Origin: Ignavibacteria bacterium UBA2360
GTDB lineage: Bacteria > Bacteroidota > Ignavibacteria > Tepidaquicellales > OLB5
Reading direction: 5' to 3'
Length of the DNA stretch: 64,000 bases
Assembly (NCBI GenBank): GCA_002344125.1
Contig: DDTQ01000011.1
Coordinates: 765,245-829,244 of the forward strand
Below, in pieces: positions 42,969-51,781 of the stretch; position 1 is the stretch's first letter; every line of letters starts with the position of its first letter. The notes beneath the pieces were generated by a model, which saw only the letters and a list, made by a program, of their open reading frames with translations, searched no databases and was not told the origin of the DNA. Made by a program: the position numbers and the translations under genes.

Positions 42969-44204
42969 ATGAAAACTGAAAAAGTGGTTCTGTTATTTTT
43001 ATTTATATCCAGAACGGTCAAAATGAGGTATTACCTTTTATTGTTTTTATTTATCATTAGTGTGAACATGACACTTTCACAATGGCAGCACATACAAAAT
43101 GGTATGGGAGTTAACAGGTACGTGTACACGCTGGCTATAAAAGAAGATCTTATTTTTGCAGGAGCAAGTTCAGGCGGGGTATATATTTCGACAAATAATG
43201 GAAACAACTGGCAGCAAACTGCACTTACGGCACCGGTTATTCATTCATTATTTCAAGATGGAAATTATCTTTTTGCCGGAACAGGTCAACAGGGTGTGTA
43301 TTATTCAACAGATAATGGAGCTAACTGGATACAATCCGCAATGAACAACAGAACTATTTTTTAATTTGCAAAAAAGAACAATACATTGTTTGCAGGAAGC
43401 GACAGTAATGGGGTATTCCGTTCTACGAACAATGGCGCGAATTGGTTTTCCACGGGACTCACCGGCTTGACAATATACTCTCTGGCTGAAGCCGGAGGGC
43501 TTATTCTTGCAGGTACTTCCAGATTTGGTATGTACGTTTCAACTGATGATGGCAGCAGCTGGATAACTGTCCCTTTTTTTAACCTGGGAGTATTTGATTT
43601 TGCAGCGGATAGCAATCTTGTACTTGCAGGAACTTCATCGGGTATCTACAGGTCTACAAATTATGGTTTTTCATTTACGCAGTTCGCACTGGAAGAAGAG
43701 TTAATTAGTGATGTATTGATCAGCGGCAGTACTGTTTTTGCTGGCTCGTTTTCTGGTGGTGTATATGTTTCAGGTAATCATGGCGCTGATTGGCTGCAAA
43801 AAAACGAAGGGTTGACACAATTGACATCTTCAAGTCTTTGTATCTTAAACAATTATCTTTTCACCGGAACTCAACACAGCGTTTTCAGAAGAACACTTCC
43901 GGAACTTATTGGCATTCAACAAATATCAAACGAAGTTCCTAAACAATATTTACTTTCTCAGAACTACCCAAATCCGTTTAACCCTGAAACAAGTATTCTT
44001 TTTGCAGTTCCGCAATCAGGTTTTGTAAAACTCACTGTATTTGATATGCTTGGAAGGGAAGTAGCAACACTTGTAAACGAAGTACTAAGTGCCGGTACAT
44101 ACAAAGCGGATTGGGACGCATCAATGTATTCAAGCGGTGTATATTTTTATAAATTGGAGTCGATTGATTATACAGATGTAAAGAAAATGATGCTGATAAA
44201 ATAG
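42969..44204 (+). pseudogene. T9SS-secreted BNR-repeat gene interrupted by an in-frame stop (cargo of pair 3)
   Basis: One continuous reading frame encodes a signal peptide (best start Met at 43023, MRYYLLLFLFIISVNMTLSQ), seven or so repeats of the STNNGNNW/STDNGANW type and a full T9SS sorting domain (SQNYPNPFNPETSILF ... SGVYFYKLESIDYTDVKKMMLIK). A TAA at 43362-43364 splits it after NNRTIF. The frame then resumes without a shift (FAKKNNTLFAGSD), aligning exactly with the NNRIIYALAVTGSNVYAG repeat of the cargo gene at 38745. A single base change in a Ser codon (TCA to TAA) would explain it. It may be a real nonsense mutation or a sequence error. Confidence 0.8.
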
Positions 44205-44234
44205 GGTAATGTTAGCTAAAATATCTATTCAATT

Positions 44235-44264
44235 ATAAAGGCGGTTTTACCGCCTTTATAATTT
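44235..44264. terminator. bidirectional intrinsic terminator overlapping family X copy 4 stop
   Basis: A perfect 11-bp stem (44235-44245 with 44249-44259) has a TTT loop. It covers the stop codon of the minus-strand gene and follows the plus-strand cargo gene. Confidence 0.82.
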
Positions 44265-45665
44265 TGTAAATTCCTCAAGTTTTGAAAGTACCCATTCCTT
44301 GTGATAAAAAAATTCTGATCGTTCGACTTCGTTTTTCAGGGTTTCGGCTGATAAATGGTCATTGGAGTTACGACAATCATTTAATCTTGAAATGTACTTG
44401 ATGAAATTTTTGTTTCCCCTGTTCATATTTTCAGCGGTATTAACATTGTTTACAAAATGCCTGTAGGAATCAATTTGCAGGATCAGTTCTTCAAAATATC
44501 CGAGCTCATAATAACATTTTATCATTATTTTCTTAATATCATTTTTCATATTCGTCCATTTGAGGTTAAGGGGAGAAAGTAGCTTTAATGCTTCGGTGTA
44601 TTTTCCTTTTTCAAATTCTACCATTCCGCGGCTATAGTTTAGCAATGATGTTTTATCTGAAGGGTGCAGATAGCCCTTGTATTTATTGATAAATTTATCG
44701 ATCCAATAAAATTTTTTCAGGAATGCCGCGTTACTGGTAATATTGGTAAAAGTAATTGGTTCGGCTGCGTCTTCATTCATCAAGTCTTCGGTGAATAGAG
44801 TATCTGAGAGCTCAAACATTTTTTTTCTGAACTCAGAGTTTCCATTCCCAATATTAACCAAACAATAATCCAGCAGAATGATCAAGGCATTATAAATATG
44901 TTCTTTATCAAGCTTTGCGGAATTTTCGTTCCTGAAAGCAACAAGATCATGAAAATATTCGCTTTGATCAGTTGTTTTAAGTTTGACCATCAAATAATAC
45001 AGATTGATGAGCGGTCTCTTTCTGAATTCTGAATCAGTTAAAAAAGTTACTATTCTATCGAACAGCTCTACATTTACCTGCTTGTGCCGGTCAGAAGTCA
45101 TGTTCATGATATGAAGTTGTTCATTCAGAATCACAGAAAAAAAGAACGCGTATAATTTTTCAAGAGAGTTTCTGCTTTTTTCAACCTGCGATGCAAAACC
45201 CTCATATATCAATCTCAGTTTTTGCTCTGATTTATACTTATATTCGTAGACCTCCATTGTTTCCTTTGAGCCTTCCAGAAAATTGTTGTAGTTTTGGCTC
45301 TTTCTATGATGTTGATTGAATAACTTCCTTTCTCTTAAAGAATCAATTAGTTCAAGTTCATAGTGTAATCTGTCATTTCTTAATTTCAAATCAACTATAT
45401 AATTATGAAATAATTTCAAAACTAAGGAATGCACTTTTCGCATTAAAACGTCATTATATTTTTTTGCAGGATATATGCTTTTAAATATCATTTCTTCATT
45501 GATCTTTTCAGCATTGAAATCCGGATGGAATTTTTTTATTGCTTCATAGAATCTGATGACTTCGCTTCTGTTGTTGAAGTAAGGAGAATTGATGAATTTA
45601 CCGAATTCACGAAATTCCTTCTCATTTAATGTTCTGAGTGATTCAAATAATTGCGAATTTTTCAT
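44256..45665 (-). CDS. family X protein, copy 4
   Basis: This 469-residue cytosolic helical protein begins MKNSQLFESLRTLNEKEFREFGKFI with SPYF at 27-30 and FHPDFN at about 46-51. Towards the C-terminus it has MVEFEKGKYTEALKLLSPLNLKW, then CYYELGYFEELILQIDSYRHFV, and ends HKEWVLSKLEEFTKL. The YNDVLMRKVHSLVLKL region resembles copy 1 (YNDILMRKYLSEMNNML), so copies 1 and 4 may form a subgroup. It is divergent from the five-gene secreted operon starting at 45957. Function unknown. Confidence 0.8.
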   Translation of the reverse strand: MKNSQLFESLRTLNEKEFREFGKFINSPYFNNRSEVIRFYEAIKKFHPDFNAEKINEEMIFKSIYPAKKYNDVLMRKVHSLVLKLFHNYIVDLKLRNDRLHYELELIDSLRERKLFNQHHRKSQNYNNFLEGSKETMEVYEYKYKSEQKLRLIYEGFASQVEKSRNSLEKLYAFFFSVILNEQLHIMNMTSDRHKQVNVELFDRIVTFLTDSEFRKRPLINLYYLMVKLKTTDQSEYFHDLVAFRNENSAKLDKEHIYNALIILLDYCLVNIGNGNSEFRKKMFELSDTLFTEDLMNEDAAEPITFTNITSNAAFLKKFYWIDKFINKYKGYLHPSDKTSLLNYSRGMVEFEKGKYTEALKLLSPLNLKWTNMKNDIKKIMIKCYYELGYFEELILQIDSYRHFVNNVNTAENMNRGNKNFIKYISRLNDCRNSNDHLSAETLKNEVERSEFFYHKEWVLSKLEEFTKL

Positions 45666-45751
45666 AGCCTTCTATGCCACCATTCTATGACGTAAAATCG
45701 TCTTTATACTGCTAAAAGTCAACATATTTCCTGATTTTAAAAAAATTTCAA

Positions 45752-45926
45752 GCACTTAAAGTGCCACAATTTAACAAAATTTTCTTTGCAGCCCTTAACA
45801 TTTACTAATATAATTGCACAGGATCTGGTCGTCCGCTAAAATCAATCAATAAGTAGTTTGAACCTCCCCAAAAGAGGACGACCAAGGCAAAAAGCGCTGA
45901 GTGAGATCCATTTAACGAAGCGCTTC
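45752..45926. other. palindrome-rich intergenic stretch
   Basis: The stretch holds GCACTTAAAGTGC (45752-45764), TGGTCGTCC (45826-45834) pairing with 45876-45884, and AAGCGCT (45892-45898) pairing with 45919-45925. It is more GC-rich than its flanks. It may be a decayed small element or regulatory DNA ahead of the secreted operon. Confidence 0.4.
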
Positions 45927-45956
45927 AGCCTGTTTTGAATAATTTGAACTCGAAAA

Positions 45957-47018
45957 ATGATGATTAAGAAAATTATGCTGATCTGTATTTCGTGCGTTAT
46001 GTTATCTTTTACAGGTTCATCCTGTGTGGATGCAGAAGTTTCCAGCACTGCCCCGGATCCGCCTCCGGCATCAAATGTATCGGGTATTTTGCTGGCTACA
46101 AATAACTCAGGTGAATTCTGGACCAGGAATTACATTATGATAGGTTCTACATCCGATTCCAGACGCAGCATAACCGGGGTAACTTCCTTTTCTTCTAACC
46201 ATGATAGTCTCTGTATTATTTCAGGAGAGAAAAATGTTTGGAAGAGAAGTGGTTTTTTAAGTAACAGGTGGGGTGTTGAAGTTTATTCACCTTTGAATGG
46301 CTTACTGACTGATATCGAAAAAATTCCCTCTACTATTGATGCAGGAATTGTAATAGGTCAATTTGGTACTTCATCCGGGCATGTTGCTTTAACTACTGAT
46401 GACGGATATAACTGGGTTGTGAATGAACACTCTACTACAGGTTTATTTAGTGGATTAAGAGCCATTGATTTTGATAACAGCTTACGGGGAATGATAATTC
46501 CGGAATTACCTGAGGACTCTACATACAAAACATTCGATGGCGGTTATACATGGATCGCCTCACCGCCGGTTCCCGGGATAAATTACAAAAACGATATTTG
46601 CTATTACGGCTCAAACAATGGAACACACCCTGTTGTGTGCGGCAATTTAGGCAGTATATACAGAATAAACTTTCCTTTTGATACCAATTGGGTAGGTACT
46701 TCAAGCGGTACCCAGGAACATTTGAACGGGATAGATTTTTCCGGGTTAGTGGGAATTATAGTCGGAGACAGGGGAACTATATTACGAACTGATAATGGTG
46801 GTGAAAGCTGGTCAGCAATACAAAGCGGTGTCACCAAGAATTTGAAAAAAGTAAAATTTCACCTAAACTTTTTAATTGCCGTTGGAGATAATGTTATCTT
46901 AAGATCAACAGATTATGGTATCACATGGGTAACAGCAAGGAATGAATCAAAAGAGTTTTATTATGATTTATATCTATTTCAACCTTATGGAATAGTTGTA
47001 GGTGGAATATTGGACTAA
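45957..47018 (+). CDS. exported Ycf48-like propeller protein without sorting domain
   Basis: This 353-residue protein has an N-terminal signal ending in SFTGSSC, possibly a lipoprotein (the lipobox is imperfect, Cys about 23). A Pro/Ala/Ser linker follows. The rest holds Ycf48-like repeats (ALTTDDGYNW, KTFDGGYTW, GDRGTILRTDNGGESW, RSTDYGITW). Unlike its neighbours it ends without a T9SS domain (GIVVGGILD), so it probably stays in the periplasm or on a membrane. It is the first gene of a five-gene operon and is divergent from family X copy 4. Confidence 0.8.
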   Translation: MMIKKIMLICISCVMLSFTGSSCVDAEVSSTAPDPPPASNVSGILLATNNSGEFWTRNYIMIGSTSDSRRSITGVTSFSSNHDSLCIISGEKNVWKRSGFLSNRWGVEVYSPLNGLLTDIEKIPSTIDAGIVIGQFGTSSGHVALTTDDGYNWVVNEHSTTGLFSGLRAIDFDNSLRGMIIPELPEDSTYKTFDGGYTWIASPPVPGINYKNDICYYGSNNGTHPVVCGNLGSIYRINFPFDTNWVGTSSGTQEHLNGIDFSGLVGIIVGDRGTILRTDNGGESWSAIQSGVTKNLKKVKFHLNFLIAVGDNVILRSTDYGITWVTARNESKEFYYDLYLFQPYGIVVGGILD

Positions 47019-47040
47019 GAATATAAAAGCTAAAGAAATC

Positions 47041-47523
47041 ATGAAAATATTGAAATTATTCCTTCCGTTTGTTGCTATAATGACTATTGCACTATGCTCC
47101 TGCGGCGGTGATAACCCGCAGCAGAACAGCGGTGGTAACAATCCTGTCGATACTACATTTGCTGCGTATGTAATTCTTTATAACGGCCCAACACCCGTTG
47201 ATACACTTCATTTCAGTGACAGGAATCTCTGCATTGGTTCGTATAGCAGCGCTAACAACTCAACTTACTGCCTGCTTAACGATACTGCATCGCAGCATAA
47301 TATTTCCGTAAGTTTTCCTGGTAATACATCCGGCAGTTTTGTTTTCACCTTCGGATTCATGACTTATCAGGGAGGCAGTTTCAATGGCAGCTCAATTACT
47401 GGCACGGTTTCATTGTATGGAAGCGTTGGAGGATTAATAAAAGGTACTTATAACGGAATATTTTCTGACGGAACCACAACGTTCAATATTATAGCTGTAT
47501 TTACAGTAAGAAGAACTCAATAG
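47041..47523 (+). CDS. small lipoprotein of unknown function
   Basis: This 160-residue protein, starting at the ATG at 47041 (the longer frame from 47002 lacks a signal), has a lipoprotein signal with Cys in LCSCGG. A GGDNPQQNSGGNNP linker leads to a compact Gly/Ser/Thr-rich beta domain (about residues 40-160). Repeated SFVFTFGF / GTVSLYGSVGG / GTYNGIFSDG strands suggest a small beta sandwich or barrel-like fold. It lies 22 bases after the previous gene and 19 before the next. Function unknown. Confidence 0.75.
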   Translation: MKILKLFLPFVAIMTIALCSCGGDNPQQNSGGNNPVDTTFAAYVILYNGPTPVDTLHFSDRNLCIGSYSSANNSTYCLLNDTASQHNISVSFPGNTSGSFVFTFGFMTYQGGSFNGSSITGTVSLYGSVGGLIKGTYNGIFSDGTTTFNIIAVFTVRRTQ

Positions 47524-47542
47524 TAAAATTAAATAAATAATT

Positions 47543-48844
47543 ATGAAAAAATTTACGTTAATCCTAATTTTTGTTTGTTGTTGTCTATCTATGTCATTCA
47601 CTTTAGAAAGAGGATGCGCAGATGTCTTTGTTGACACATTTACCGGTTTAGCAAAACAGATAATGTGGGCAATCTCAAATGAAAAGGACGGTTCTGTAGT
47701 AGATTTTGGAATATCTGTTGGTGATAACGGTGTAATTCTTAAATCACAGGGGCGGGATACAATAAACTTTCAGCCAAAGGTAAGCGGTACAACCCAGGAT
47801 TTGAATGACGTTACTATACGCTCAGGCGCAGAAGAGATTTTAGTTGTAGGCAACAATGGGACTATTGTACGTTCATTGAGTTACGGCAATATGTGGAACG
47901 TAGTGACTCCCATTACTTCTGCGAATCTTAACGCTGTCAGATGGGGAAGATTCTTCCAATTTGCCGCAGGTGATAATGGTACAATACTCAGGGGTACAAA
48001 TTTTGGTTTAAACTGGGCTGTTGTACCAAGCGGTACAACAAGGAAATTGTTTGCAGTTTCATCTCACCTAGATGAAATACAATTTGTGGTTGCAGTCGGT
48101 GAAAAGGGAACAATTTTGAGAAGCACAAACTCAGGTCTTAACTGGATTAATGTCAGCATTCCTGATACAACCATCAACTTTTACAGTATTAATCCTGCTG
48201 CTATCGGATTAACGTATATTAATCCATTTTATATATGCGGGTCACAGGGTAAAATATACAAATCAACTAACTATGGGGCAAATTGGGTGTTAAAGAACAG
48301 CGGTACAACCAGTACGCTGCGTTCAATCTATTTTACTTCGGATGATAGCGGTGCGGTTACCGGTGATAACGGAACAGTACGAATGACAACTAACGGCGGA
48401 GACACGTGGTTTACTGATCCGTATTTTAACAATGTCTCAGGTAATATTACGTCTATTTCTAAAATGCCGAGTTCATCCAGAACATATACAGCTCTATCTA
48501 ACAACAATACATTATATATTGCATCTGAAGATTCGAACATCGTTTTTATTGGTGTAAATCAGATAAGTTCTGAAGTCCCTTACGGGTTTTCGCTTTCTCA
48601 AAATTATCCAAATCCGTTTAACCCCAGCTCAAAAATTAGATTTCAAATATCTAAACTGAGTGCAGTTAAAATAGTTGTTTATGACATTTCCGGAAAAGAA
48701 ATTGAAACTTTGGTTAACGAACAATTAAAAGCAGGCACTTATGAAGTTGACTGGAACGGAAGCAATCACTCAAGCGGTGTCTATTTCTACCAAATGCTCA
48801 CTTCGAATTATTCTGAAACTAGAAAAATGGTGCTGGTAAAATAA
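47543..48844 (+). CDS. T9SS-secreted Ycf48-repeat protein
   Basis: This 433-residue protein has a Cys-rich signal segment (IFVCCCLSMSF) and about seven Ycf48-type repeats recurring as GDNGTILRGTNFGLNW, GEKGTILRSTNSGLNW, KSTNYGANW and GDNGTVRMTTNGGDTW. Its C-terminal T9SS domain is SQNYPNPFNPSSKIRF ... SGVYFYQMLTSNYSETRKMVLVK. The GDNGT motif is the most Ycf48-like in the window. It is the third gene of the operon at 45957-51309. Confidence 0.9.
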   Translation: MKKFTLILIFVCCCLSMSFTLERGCADVFVDTFTGLAKQIMWAISNEKDGSVVDFGISVGDNGVILKSQGRDTINFQPKVSGTTQDLNDVTIRSGAEEILVVGNNGTIVRSLSYGNMWNVVTPITSANLNAVRWGRFFQFAAGDNGTILRGTNFGLNWAVVPSGTTRKLFAVSSHLDEIQFVVAVGEKGTILRSTNSGLNWINVSIPDTTINFYSINPAAIGLTYINPFYICGSQGKIYKSTNYGANWVLKNSGTTSTLRSIYFTSDDSGAVTGDNGTVRMTTNGGDTWFTDPYFNNVSGNITSISKMPSSSRTYTALSNNNTLYIASEDSNIVFIGVNQISSEVPYGFSLSQNYPNPFNPSSKIRFQISKLSAVKIVVYDISGKEIETLVNEQLKAGTYEVDWNGSNHSSGVYFYQMLTSNYSETRKMVLVK

Positions 48845-48853
48845 TACTGCAAT

Positions 48854-49837
48854 ATGAAAAAGAAAAGTTTATTCTTGTTTATTATTCTGTTGCTGGTAGT
48901 TTCTTTGCCTGCTTGTCAAAGCGGACCCTCATCAAGTGATACCGTAGAAGTATCGGTCGGTACATTGAATGATGAAATAGTGAAGTTTGAAGTTAACCTT
49001 AGTGATGGAAAATTGATAGATTCATCAAGAAAAGTAATTGCGGGTGTTTCAACCGGCATAAAAGTGCCAATTGATATTGAAACTAACGGAAGTAATTTAC
49101 TGCATGTGCTAAGTCAAGGCACACCATCAATCAACCCAAGTATAAGGATATTCAGTGATACCGCTGAAGGCAATGCTATACCGGAAAGAGTTATTGATAT
49201 TACCGAATCCGGATTTAAACCCATAGGGCTTGCGCTTGCGGAAAGAACTGAATTTTTGTTTGTATCTTACTTCAGCGATATACCTGCAGATACGGTAAAG
49301 ATAGTCAGGTTCGATCTATCCGGAAACAGAACCGTTTTTAAGATCCCTGCCCGTAGCATCGGTGATATTGAAATGAATAAAGACCGCAGTATGCTGTTTG
49401 CTGTTGATCCTGCAGGTTCGCAAATACTTGCTTCACGGATAAACAGCAATTTTGAGCTTCAGCCCGTCAGCGGACTAATCAGCGGATCTAACACAGGGCT
49501 CAATAAGCCGAACAGTATTGCCTTAACAGATAATGATATCTTTGTGTTTGATATGCGCGCAGGTGCGGATATTGGCAGACTGTTTGGTTACTCATTAAGT
49601 ACTCCGGGTAATGTCAGTCCGCCGGTTACTTTATGGAATTATTGCGGCACCGGAAAAGAGTTCTTTACGCCTTATGGCATTGCCGTGTTTGAATCATTTG
49701 GATTGAAAATTTTTCTTACCTGCAGCGCAAACAGATTGATCACATTCCGCTCCGATGCGAACGGCTGCGCCGATCCACTTCAAAAAATTGATATTGGCGC
49801 GCCGGTATCTATTGCAGTTGATAGAGTTACATTTTAA
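48854..49837 (+). CDS. lipoprotein with predicted beta-propeller (NHL/YncE-like)
   Basis: This 327-residue protein has a lipoprotein signal with lipobox SLPAC (Cys21), then repeats of short strand blocks (KIVRFDLSGNRTVFKIP, GDIEMNKDRSMLFAVDPAG, NKPNSIALTDNDIFVFDMRAG, TPYGIAVFESFGLKIFL). The pattern of name-value-like blades with PxGIA segments resembles YncE/NHL propellers. It starts 9 bases after the preceding T9SS gene and probably works with it at the cell surface. No enzyme motif is visible. Confidence 0.8.
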   Translation: MKKKSLFLFIILLLVVSLPACQSGPSSSDTVEVSVGTLNDEIVKFEVNLSDGKLIDSSRKVIAGVSTGIKVPIDIETNGSNLLHVLSQGTPSINPSIRIFSDTAEGNAIPERVIDITESGFKPIGLALAERTEFLFVSYFSDIPADTVKIVRFDLSGNRTVFKIPARSIGDIEMNKDRSMLFAVDPAGSQILASRINSNFELQPVSGLISGSNTGLNKPNSIALTDNDIFVFDMRAGADIGRLFGYSLSTPGNVSPPVTLWNYCGTGKEFFTPYGIAVFESFGLKIFLTCSANRLITFRSDANGCADPLQKIDIGAPVSIAVDRVTF

Positions 49838-49869
49838 CAGAGAGAAAATTTAAGAGGAGGATTACTTAT

Positions 49870-51309
49870 ATGAGATCAGTATATATAATATTTTTTTACA
49901 TCACTTTCTTTGTTGTAACCGGTTATTCGCAATGGCAGCCTGATATCAGGCTTACAAATGCAAACGGGTTTTCTACCAACTCAGAACTTACTTCAAGCGG
50001 CAGCTCTTTACACGCTGTTTGGCAGGATACCAGGGATGGTAACACGGAGATCTTTTATAAAAGATCTACAAATGAAGGGATTAACTGGGAGGCTGATGTA
50101 CAACTGACAAATATACCAAATGGTAAATCACTGCCAACAATTTCAGCAACGGGTTCAAGCGTACATATTGTTTGGTACGAAAACCGTACCGGCACAAATG
50201 ATTTTGAAATTTATTACAAGCGATCGACTGATATGGGGGTTACGTGGGAAGCAGACGTGCGTCTGACAAATAGTGCAGGCGTATCATCCTATCCCATAAT
50301 CAAGTCAGAGGCTTCTGCTGTGAATGTGATCTGGAGTGATACCAGAAGCGGAGGATCAGGAATTTATTACAAGCGCTCTACTGATGGTGGAAATTCCTGG
50401 TCAGATGATACCTTATTAAATGACACAACAGGTACATCCTCACTTGCCTCTTTAACAACAACCGGCTCAAATCTACATTTAGCTTGGTCTGATTACCGCA
50501 ATGATGGCGATTACGAAATATATTACAAGCGTTCTACGAACGGCGGCATTAGCTGGAGCGCCGATACCCGATTGACGAATGAACTCAGGATCTCAGAATC
50601 ACCGGCAATAACTTCAAATTCAAATGAAGTGCATATTACATGGGTTGATCTTCGTGATTCAAATATCAACAGTGAAGTGTATTACAAACGTTCAACTGAT
50701 AATGGCAGTACTTGGGGTCCTGATACCAGGTTAACGGTTTATGCTCATGCAATGAATCCCGCAATTTTGCTTTCAGGAGCAATTGTTCATCTTTCCTGGC
50801 ATAACAGCACAGGCTCAGAAATTCACTACAGGCGTTCACTCAATAGCGGAAGCAGCTGGGAAACCGGCATTCAACTTTCGAGTTCATTCAGTGGAGCATA
50901 TCAGCCAAATATAGCAGTAACAGGCAGCAAAGCTCATATTATTTGGCACGATGTGCGTAATGGAAGTACAAATTCCGAACTCTACTATGACTTTAATCCC
51001 ACCGGTAATGCAATTGGAATAACCAACATAAGCACAGAAATGCCAGAAGTTTATATACTTTCACAAAATTATCCTAATCCGTTTAACCCGGTGACAAACA
51101 TTCAATTTGCAATTCCAGTGGCAGGATTTGTGAAGCTTACCGTGTTTGATATGCTAGGAAGGGAAGTAGAAAATCTGGTAAACAAGAATATGAATGCCGG
51201 TACTTACTTGGCTGAATGGAATGCATCAAACTATCCAAGCGGAATATTTTTTTACAGACTTGTTTCCGATGATTTCAGTGAAGTTAAGAAAATGATACTT
51301 GTAAAATAG
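49870..51309 (+). CDS. T9SS-secreted sialidase-fold repeat protein
   Basis: This 479-residue protein has a signal peptide ending GYSQ and about seven repeats of roughly 55 residues built on YYKRSTDxGxTWxxDxRLTN and HxVWxDxR. This is the Asp-box layout of sialidase-like propellers. A catalytic Arg triad and Tyr cannot be picked out, so enzymatic activity is not claimed. The C-terminus is a T9SS domain (SQNYPNPFNPVTNIQFAIP ... SGIFFYRLVSDDFSEVKKMILVK). It closes the five-gene operon and is followed by a terminator. Confidence 0.9.
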   Translation: MRSVYIIFFYITFFVVTGYSQWQPDIRLTNANGFSTNSELTSSGSSLHAVWQDTRDGNTEIFYKRSTNEGINWEADVQLTNIPNGKSLPTISATGSSVHIVWYENRTGTNDFEIYYKRSTDMGVTWEADVRLTNSAGVSSYPIIKSEASAVNVIWSDTRSGGSGIYYKRSTDGGNSWSDDTLLNDTTGTSSLASLTTTGSNLHLAWSDYRNDGDYEIYYKRSTNGGISWSADTRLTNELRISESPAITSNSNEVHITWVDLRDSNINSEVYYKRSTDNGSTWGPDTRLTVYAHAMNPAILLSGAIVHLSWHNSTGSEIHYRRSLNSGSSWETGIQLSSSFSGAYQPNIAVTGSKAHIIWHDVRNGSTNSELYYDFNPTGNAIGITNISTEMPEVYILSQNYPNPFNPVTNIQFAIPVAGFVKLTVFDMLGREVENLVNKNMNAGTYLAEWNASNYPSGIFFYRLVSDDFSEVKKMILVK

Positions 51310-51781
51310 ACCAGTATTGAACAGTTTTACCTCTAAAGGTGCCGATAGGCTCCTTTTTTGTTTCATTTGTTCATTAGTTTTAGTTTTTCTATTTGGAAGT
51401 CTATCTTTTTGATTTGCAATCTCGCCATTTGTATCTGAGAACCCCTTTGATATATATTCAGCCTCTTTATAGTTTTTCTTCTATTTCGCTATTTAAATTT
51501 TCATGTAAATTTTTATGAAACCCATGTGCCACTCTTCCTGCTTCAAAAAACAATTTCACCAATTTCAATCATATCATTAATATACTTCCATTTGTTTCTC
51601 TGCAAATGAATGGTTTCAAACGATTTTATCGTTACAGCAGCAGGATATCAGGTCTTTTATTAAAAAAACTATTCCTGGAAAGAGCTGTTGACTGGCTGTC
51701 TCAGAAGTACATTGATATCACACAGCTTATACCTTTTGACGATTGCAGGAATCTTGAAAAATTCCGACACAAAATTTTTAA
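51310..51781. other. 472-base region, terminator plus possible decayed coding sequence on the minus strand
   Basis: Apart from the terminator no intact gene is seen. On the minus strand between about 51640 and 51370 three overlapping frames give protein-like, amphipathic text (for example KWKYINDMIEIGEIVF, then FEAGRVAHGFHKNLHENL after a one-base shift). This suggests a decayed small helical gene. The evidence is weak. Confidence 0.3.
51335..51359 (+). terminator. intrinsic terminator of the secreted operon
   Basis: A 9-bp stem with one mismatch (51335-51343 with 51348-51356) and a GATA loop is followed by T residues. Confidence 0.78.

Noticed and set aside
43362..43364. Programmed frameshift in the split cargo gene
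   Set aside because: The downstream half continues in the same frame, so no shift is needed. A nonsense change or error is simpler; readthrough cannot be excluded.
45842..46048. Minus-strand open frame of 68 codons
   Set aside because: It overlaps the start of the 45957 gene, lies over palindromic DNA and resembles no protein.
49870..51309. Active sialidase
   Set aside because: Asp-box-like repeats are present, but the catalytic Arg triad, Tyr and Glu could not be identified.
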